Assembly: GCF_019097595.1 (NCBI RefSeq)
Contig: NC_080716.1
Span: forward strand, 15,400,901 to 15,464,900
Direction of reading: 5' to 3'
DNA length: 64,000 nucleotides
Source of the DNA: Hemibagrus wyckioides
Lineage: Eukaryota; Chordata; Actinopteri; Siluriformes; Bagridae
Part shown: one piece after another, positions 57,359 through 64,000 of the stretch
Numbering within the stretch: the first letter of the stretch is position 1
How the letters are laid out: each line of letters opens with the position of its first letter
The notes under the pieces: generated by a model
Told to the model about the DNA's origin: nothing
The model's input: the letters and a program-made list of their open reading frames with translations, nothing else
The model's database searches: none
Position numbers and translations under genes: made by a program

Positions 57359-57545
57359 TTCATTCATTCATTTTTAGTTTGTTGGTTTCATTTTCTTTTA
57401 ATGATTGGGGTGTGGTTGTTGGTTCTTGATTGATTGTACGTGATGCGTGTTAGTTGTTCTTTTCAAGTTTATATTGTTAAAAATGAATAATTGCTTAAAA
57501 CTTATTTCATTAGTAATGATGATTACACAATAAAAAAGTTTGAAC
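54735..57545 (+). mobile_element. L1-clade LINE, 5'-truncated ORF2
   Basis: Starts inside ORF2 between endonuclease and RT. The RT has KASGPDGFPVEFFK, EEQTGFIRGRQ, TFDAEKAFDRVEWEYL and YADD (55569-55580). The thumb and C-terminal parts follow (QINAVKMNILPKFLFVFQCI, HFLWGSKVPRI, KLEKIRCSG). Frame changes and stops near 55068, 55700, 56182 and 56768 break the frame. The 3' end has an AATAAA-like tail near 57530. It inserted at the end of the repeat before it. It is related to but distinct from the LINE at 2356-4867. Confidence 0.9.
57300..57372. repeat. (TTTA)n microsatellite in the LINE 3' region
   Basis: About 15 TTTA units grading into CATT. Confidence 0.9.
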
Positions 57546-57584
57546 AAAAAAATAAATCCGTAAACAAAAAAAATTGAATTAAAA

Positions 57585-57609
57585 GGTGTGTCCAAACTTT
57601 TGACTGGTA

Positions 57610-57650
<41 letters not shown>
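57585..57650. repeat. DNA-transposon end plus (TA)n
   Basis: GGTGTGTCCAAACTTTTGAC followed by TGGTAGTGT is a terminal sequence common in fish Tc1-like elements. A TA run follows. Confidence 0.5.
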
Positions 57651-57652
<2 letters not shown>

Positions 57653-57659
57653 ATTTAAA

Positions 57660-58633
57660 AAAGTCAGAGAAAGAAAGCAGTGGAGACCTTCTAAAATAAA
57701 CCACAAGTCTTCACTAACAAGGAGTACTAGGTAAATATTGACTAAGAAGTTTTACTATGCTTTGATTTATTAAAGATTCTGCTATTGCAAACAGCAATGT
57801 CATCCAGATAGGCTCTCGTTGTAGAATGTATTCATTTTAGTATAACACGGTTTCTATAGCTTAAGCCACTTAAGGCACCAAATCATGTGGATGTTACAAA
57901 ACTGTGTAATAGCAGAGATATTTTGCATGTGTATGTTAATGTAGATAATATAAGCTAAATAGAAACATGGTGAATTAATAGCACATGACAGAACAGAACA
58001 GTATTCTCATTCCATCGCCCGAATCCTTTCCTATATTTATTTTTCCTTTCAGTATCTATATGAATATGTGTCTACGACTGTCTATGTGTGCCTCTTTGTG
58101 TTCTTATTTCAGCTTGGCTGTCTGTTTAAACTATACTGGAAACTAACTGAAACTAACTTCTAACTGGACACTGGGAGATTCTCGCTATATACTGTATTAT
58201 TAAGTGTAAAGAAATAAGTAATTAAGTAATACATACAAAGTTGCATATGTTATTTAATTGAATGCTGTATATCATGATTTCCAAAATATTCAAACACACA
58301 CACAATAAAGGCACCAACAATTTTTGTCTTTGATGCTGGTGTGGTGGTGCTTCCAAACAGTTTATCGTATTTTTGGCAATGGTGATTAATAAGCATTGTA
58401 TACTCTAAAGTATTTCCAGTACATTCTTCAATAATATGTTCTGAGGAATTTCAACATTTCTCCTTAAACCTGTATAAGGATGTAGCCAGGTGTGTATAGA
58501 CATGTTTTGGGTTTCTGAGTAAGAAAAAAACACACATTTGAAATTGTGAAATCAATCATTAAAATGATCTTTGAGATACAGCAATTACATCATCAGTTTT
58601 ATATACAAGAGTTGATGTGAATTGTGTGTGCAG
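57660..58633 (+). promoter_or_regulatory. Duplicated upstream flank of copy C
   Basis: An inverted counterpart of 31918-32840 upstream of copy A (for example TTTCTATAGCTTAAGCCACT at about 57850 against 32704-32723). Promoter function is unproven. Confidence 0.55.
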
Positions 58634-61600
58634 ATGGAGTACAAAGTGACCGTGGCTACAGGCACCTTAGAGTACTCAGGTACTAATAACTCTGTGTATG
58701 TAACCCTGGTGGGGGAGAATGGAGAGAGTGAGAGAACACTGCTGGACAAACCAGGCCTGGATCTGTGTAGAGGTGCAGTGAGTGAGAGTATAGAGGTCTG
58801 AATATATCTGAATATGTTGCAAACTTACTGTTATATTTTTCTCATATGCTTTTATTAACCACAAAAGTCTCTTGTCCACCCTCAGGAGTCTGCCACTCTC
58901 CAGACCTTAATCCTATATGAATCTTTTGCGAAGGGGTCAAATACTTATTTCACTCATTAAAATGCAAATGAATGTATAACTTTTTTGCATTTTTCTGGAT
59001 TTTTTTTTTTGTTATTCTGTCTCTCACTGTTATAAACCTACCATTAAAATTATAGACTCATAATTTCTGTCAGTGAGCAAATGTACAAAATCAGCAGAGG
59101 ATCAAATAATTTTTTCCCTCACTGAATATTATTATTATCATGTGATGATTTCAGATCTAGAACGAATTTTAAATATTCCTGCACCTTTTAATGTCTTTCC
59201 CATTTCTTTGGGGGAGTTGGGGAGTGGAATTGCTTGTCAGGGCTAAGGACTTGTATTCTTGCACAGATAAAATTTGGATTTAGAGAATTTAGATTTTTAG
59301 CCCCAATATCCCAGTCTCTAACTAATTTTGGAGTTTAGTGGCTACATCCCCAGCTCAGTGACTACATGTTATCTGCATGATTCAGAAACATAATTATCTC
59401 AGTCTGAGTAATTGCCAAGGCTCTAACATTTTCAAGCATGTTGAATATTCTCAGTGACTCTACAACTATAAGTGCAGTAATGCAAAAAAAAAAAAAAAAA
59501 ATCACTTTTCTGTGAGTCGTGATCTAGTGTGTACACCCCGATAAAACTAAACACTGATTACAAGCAAGTAAAGTTGTTTAGTGTGGAAAGATCAGCAATA
59601 CTGATTTTTTAAAAGATGTTTTAACTCGTGTATTGCTCACTTAAGTTGGAGAACTATTGCATTAACAAATCGCACATAGTGCCTACTGGGCATATGTCAT
59701 TGCTCTAGTCATTTGTGGTCATTTGGATGTGTACATGAAATGAAAGGCAGTTGTCTCAAGACCATCAGCAGTATTCTTACATCTTACTACAGGATGTTTT
59801 TTTTGTTTGTTTTTGAATTACTTGTATGTGTTACTTGCCATTATGTATAAGAAATATGTGAAATATTTACCATGTTGATGTTTAGTTGATTCTGACTTCT
59901 CTTGCATTAACTTTAGACAGAATTATGAGTTTCAAACTTTTGTAGAAATGTTGTTAATTTCTTGGGCTTAATGAAATACATGCATTATTATACAGCCTTT
60001 GTTTGCTGTTTGTTTATGGTGTTTATGGTGAAACTGGTGTTTATTTGAGTTATGTTATGTTAGATGGCAAGTCTGGGCTCCAGGAATTCCTAAATGCATA
60101 GAGACCAAATCCGTGGCAGATCTTCCCCAGGATGCTCGCTTTGCCAATGAGAAGCACAGTGACTTCATTCACAGTCACACATCCACCAGTCACAGGACAC
60201 CATGCACTCACATATTCACACCTAGGGGTGTTTAAGGGTTAGATTATATAAGTTAATGCAGTAAATCAATGCAACACTCATATAATTTGTTTTTGGTACC
60301 ATAAGCTCTAAGAACCCTGGAGCTGTGAGGATAATAACCTGTGGCACAACCAGGCCCAGACTGGCCATTAAGAGATCAGGAAATATCCAGTCCTTATTTT
60401 GGCTTGTCTTTTTTCATACAATAACGCTAAATGGCTGGCAAATCCTGCACTTCTAGTCACAATTGTTGGTAATCACAGTTGTTTAGTGTGAAAAGTTCAG
60501 CAATTCTGATTTTTTAAAAAGATGTTTTAAGTCGTGTATCAGTCACTTAAGCAATTGTGATCATTTGTATGCCAGCAGGCACAATATTTGCAGGAAACAG
60601 GTCTATTTTTTATATGCACATTCTTTTTCTTGACACATATACCTGCCCCAACTGCTTTTGAAAGTTGATGCTACAATTGTTAATAAAGTTGATATTCTTG
60701 TTTGCTGTAGCATGTGCTTACACTTTTCTGCTTATTTCTGACTTCTTGCTGAACGTTTATCTGATAGGTCTTTGTTGTGGACATTGGAACATTAACCAGG
60801 GATATGTAATGCTGTATGCCTAGACAAAAGGAAAGTTTATAAGTGGCCCATTGAAACTGTTTGCATAGGGCTCAGAAAAATGTAAAATACCTTTAATATT
60901 ATCAGAGGCCTGTCCAGAGACAATACTGTCTGTGAACATGAAATAAAAGGCAGTTGGCTTCAGAACATCAGTAGTCTTTTTATATATGAGGCTCTGTGTT
61001 AGAATTTTCATGTTCAAGATGTCCGAGACGTGCTGCTGCTGCTGCTGCCTCTGCTAATATCAGGGAAGCTTTTTGCCAAAGAACCAAACAAAGACAGCGA
61101 TTGAATAGCAAAACTCTTATCTACAGGTACACAAAAGATGTTAGCAGAAACGGCTAACATATTCACTGGCGGAAAATGGTTATCTAAATTACAGAAGAAG
61201 AAACTCTCAGAGACGGTCTGTGTTTGGCACATGTTGATCAAAACAGAACAGAAAGAATTTCTAGGTCAAAACAAAAAATATCATGATCATAAGATGAGGT
61301 CATAAACAAATAGAAAGCCAAGGGCCACAGTCAGTCAGGATGTTTTCTGTTTTTGATGCTAAATGGCTGGCAAATCCTGCACATCTGAGAGATCTTGATC
61401 TATAGTGATTGGTTAAAAAATCATACAAAAGAGCTTATCATGCAAACAAATCATACAAAAGACTGCAAATAAAAACAATGAACTTTGTAGTTGTACTGAA
61501 GTATGAACGATTAGAGGAATAGAGGGAAACGGTAATGGTGGAAAATGTGTGTCACAGAGAGACAGAATAAAAGGTAGAGATAGACAAGGCACTAATTAAC

Positions 61601-63765
61601 ACATGTTGTCCACAGCATCTTACAAATGATTAAAATAGTGCATGGGAGGAATGTCATTAAACCACCGATGTTTTTATATCTTTATGTAATGATACCATTA
61701 TGTAATGCTTTCAAAAGGATTTCTAGGATGAGTTTAGCACAAAGCCAGCCTTCCCATTGCAATACAGGTAATGTTTTCACCGAGGCATTTCACCAGAGGC
61801 AACAAATGGCTAATGAAAAAACTCATTCGTTCCCCTTTTCCTTTTTCTCAGCTTGAACAGACACACCCATCTTCCTCCCTAACGATCCACCTCTGGCTTG
61901 GTTATTGGCTAAAATGTGGGTCCATCATGCTGAATTTCAGATCTTCAAGGTGCTGTCGCACCTACTGCGAACTTACCTTATAGCAGAGGTGTTCTGTGTG
62001 GCCACACTGCGTCACCTCCCTTCAGTCCACCCTAAAAAAACAAGGTTAGTGGGGAAGAATGGAAAAGCTTTCGTTATAGCTAAAAATGTAAGGTACATTG
62101 GTATAAGGTACACATTGAACCTTAAGCTCTACACTTTTTCTCTACACATATTGTGCTCAAAATATTCCCAGTGGTTTCTGACTTTTCGGACACCCTGTTA
62201 ATCATTAGTAGATAAACAGCCATGCTTTCTCTGCAGGTGGTGAAGGGCTGCTGGTGCTGTCTCAAAAGGGGTGTATGGTCCTGAACTATCGCTCTCTCCA
62301 ACCCTGCCATGACTTCATAGATCATGGTGTTACAAAACTCAATAACTGTAGAGCAGCAGTGACTCTGTGCTGCAGGGTCTAGGTAATTATGAACAATAAT
62401 GAATTATTATGAAAAACAACTAATTGTTGCATAAGAAAATTATTTATCCAAGCAGACATAAGGTCTAAATGATTTCAGATATAGCATTGCAATACATACA
62501 ACAGTTTTGTGTACATGTATCCTTATATAGAGTAATTGATATGTTTATAATTCATATGTGACAGGACTGCCTAATGAACTAAAGAATAAACAGGAGCTGA
62601 TCACTGTTTTGAGTGTGGTCATCTTTACCACGACTGCACAACAAGCAGCAACCAACAATGGACAGGTAAGTGATGCATCATTGTTGTGTTCTTTTATAAA
62701 ATTACATCTAAATGAAGTACCTATCTGTTTAAACCTTAAAGGGAAGTTCGAACATAAATCTAACACTTAATACTATGTGCTATTTGTCATCATTATGCAG
62801 TACTTTTTTCAGCCAGGGTGATTTGGCAAAATTCACAAATATGCATACTTATTGTATTCCAACATCAATGTTCTGCTACTACAGTATCCAACTACTTCAT
62901 ACTGTTATAGTGTACTTACCACATTATGCAAGAGGCACAATCAAACCAGCCTACAAAGCGGTAGCAAGTGTATCAGTGTCTAGTTTCAACTGCTGTAAGA
63001 GGCAAGAAAGCCAGTATCAATGTACTGATCATTAAATTTTGCATTTTTGCCAGTGTCTCCCTTCTAGCAAAACACACTTCCAATTTTTGTCCACTTCCAG
63101 TTCTGTTGAGATTGACTTTGTGTACATTTTCTTCATCTAGTTTGACTTCTGTTCCTTCGTGCCCAACACACCTTGCACCATGCTCCAGCCTCTGCCCACA
63201 GACAAAGACAGTGTCACTATGGAGTTAATCATGAACACACTCCCGGATATCAGCCAGTCATGTGTACAGATGGCAATCACATGGCATTTAGGAAGAGTTC
63301 AGCCGGACGCAGTGAGTCAAAACTTCCACAAAACACTCCAAGTGGCCTGCTCCTGTTTAAACAATATGTCATTACATAAAACAAAATGTAGAAATAAAAC
63401 AAAGGATGTGGGCTGTAAGATTGTATTAAATTTGGTGGAATCCAGAACAAAATATTCCCATAACTTGCTTAATGTGTTTCAATTCAACGTTACATGTACA
63501 ATTAAATACTTTTCATTGTCTAATTAGAATTTCTATATTTTTACTTTATATCCTTTCTGCCCTCTTCCCTATCTATCATGCTCAGATACCTCTGGCACAG
63601 TACGAGGAACAGTTCTTCACTGAGCCAGCAGACCAAAAGATAATTGATGACTTCAAGCAGGATCTGAAGGACATTGAAGAGGAGATTCTGCAGCAGAATA
63701 AGGGTCTCGAACCACCATATCTCTATCTGTGTCCTAGCTGAATAGAAAACAGAATTACCATATAG
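58634..63765 (+). pseudogene. Lipoxygenase pseudogene (copy C), inverted
   Basis: Exon 1 is intact (58634-58777, 144 nt, GTGAGT donor, with one change to NNSVYV). Exons 2-3 are absent. Exon 4 begins at 60064 but loses homology near 60160 by a deletion that reaches past exon 6. Only the last bases of exon 7 remain (about 61755-61769). Exon 8 (61852-62045) lacks about 13 nt. Exon 9 is not found. Exon 10 (about 62236-62340) is clipped at both ends and exon 11 is missing. Exons 12 (62565-62665) and 13 (63141-63311) are whole, and exon 14 (63586 on) has a stop at 63739-63741 before the C-terminal Ile codon. It cannot encode a lipoxygenase, although exon 1 could still be transcribed. Confidence 0.92.
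58910..59140 (+). mobile_element. Remnant of the shared Tc1-like element in copy C
   Basis: Contains GGGGTCAAATACTTATTTCA and ends TTTTTTCCCTCACTGAATATT, the inverted match of 50388-50410. It joins the flanking intron at the same base as in copy B. Confidence 0.82.
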
Positions 63766-64000
63766 AGACTTGTGAACAATTCTGAATTTTTTGATGCTTT
63801 AGACTTTTTTAAAAAAAAGCTCCCTTAAATACATTTTATAGACATTGTGAAAGGGATATTTTGTATGCTTGTTTGAAACAAGAAGAATATATCTATAGTC
63901 TATTCTATATGAAGTAAATCTATATGCTTCAGATATTTTGTATTTTGTGGTATTAATTTTACAATCAGAATCAATAAACTGGAAACACTGTAATGCAAGA
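63766..64000. other. Downstream flank of copy C
   Basis: Noncoding 3' flank that matches, inverted, the flank downstream of exon 14 in copy A (23500-23693). Confidence 0.6.

Noticed and set aside
58634..58777. Copy C exon 1 as the start of a working gene
   Set aside because: Exons 2, 3, 5, 6, 9 and 11 are missing and exon 14 has a premature stop.

Overview
The window is nuclear DNA from a bony fish, probably a teleost. The evidence is vertebrate 14-exon lipoxygenase gene structure, a PELP1 remnant, and a repeat load typical of teleosts: Tc1/mariner, hAT, DIRS, L1-clade LINEs and long microsatellites. I cannot name the species.

Layout. 1-5.3 kb: a Tc1 element cut by the window edge and an internally deleted L1-clade LINE with a clear 17-bp target duplication. 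5.36-5.59 kb: a scrap of PELP1 coding sequence fused to part of a hAT transposase. 5592-20069: a full-length endogenous retrovirus (ERV) that split that hAT sequence. It has two 1005-bp LTRs differing at about 9 sites, a tRNA-Trp primer site, a 2-kb leader with its own ORF, gag-pol-env, and an extra ORF after env. Each of gag, pol and env carries one or two disabling mutations, while the two extra ORFs are open. 20-23 kb: hAT remainder and Tc1 copies.

23.7-31.9 kb (minus): a complete, apparently intact lipoxygenase gene of 14 exons encoding 669 residues, with all five iron ligands (copy A). 36.1-38.5 kb (minus): a decayed PELP1 gene. ALOX15 and PELP1 are neighbours on human 17p13.2, so this looks like conserved synteny. 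38.7-41.9 kb: a DIRS retrotransposon interrupted by a small inverted-repeat element. 43.6-51.5 kb (minus): lipoxygenase pseudogene copy B, lacking exons 1-2 and carrying several inactivating changes. 51.5-57.6 kb: a possible solo LTR, a long dispersed repeat and a 5'-truncated L1. 57.7-63.9 kb (plus): lipoxygenase pseudogene copy C, inverted, retaining upstream flank, exon 1 and scattered exons.

How it fits together. Copies B and C share a Tc1-like insertion at the same intron-3 position that A lacks, so they derive from one duplicate that split from A. Only A looks functional. The most unusual unit is the ERV. It is a complex, recently inserted retrovirus with gamma/epsilon-like gag-pol and a CX6CC env. 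It also has unrecognised ORFs on both sides of its structural genes, a possible 2H-phosphoesterase-like segment in pol, and an antisense ORF open in both LTRs.
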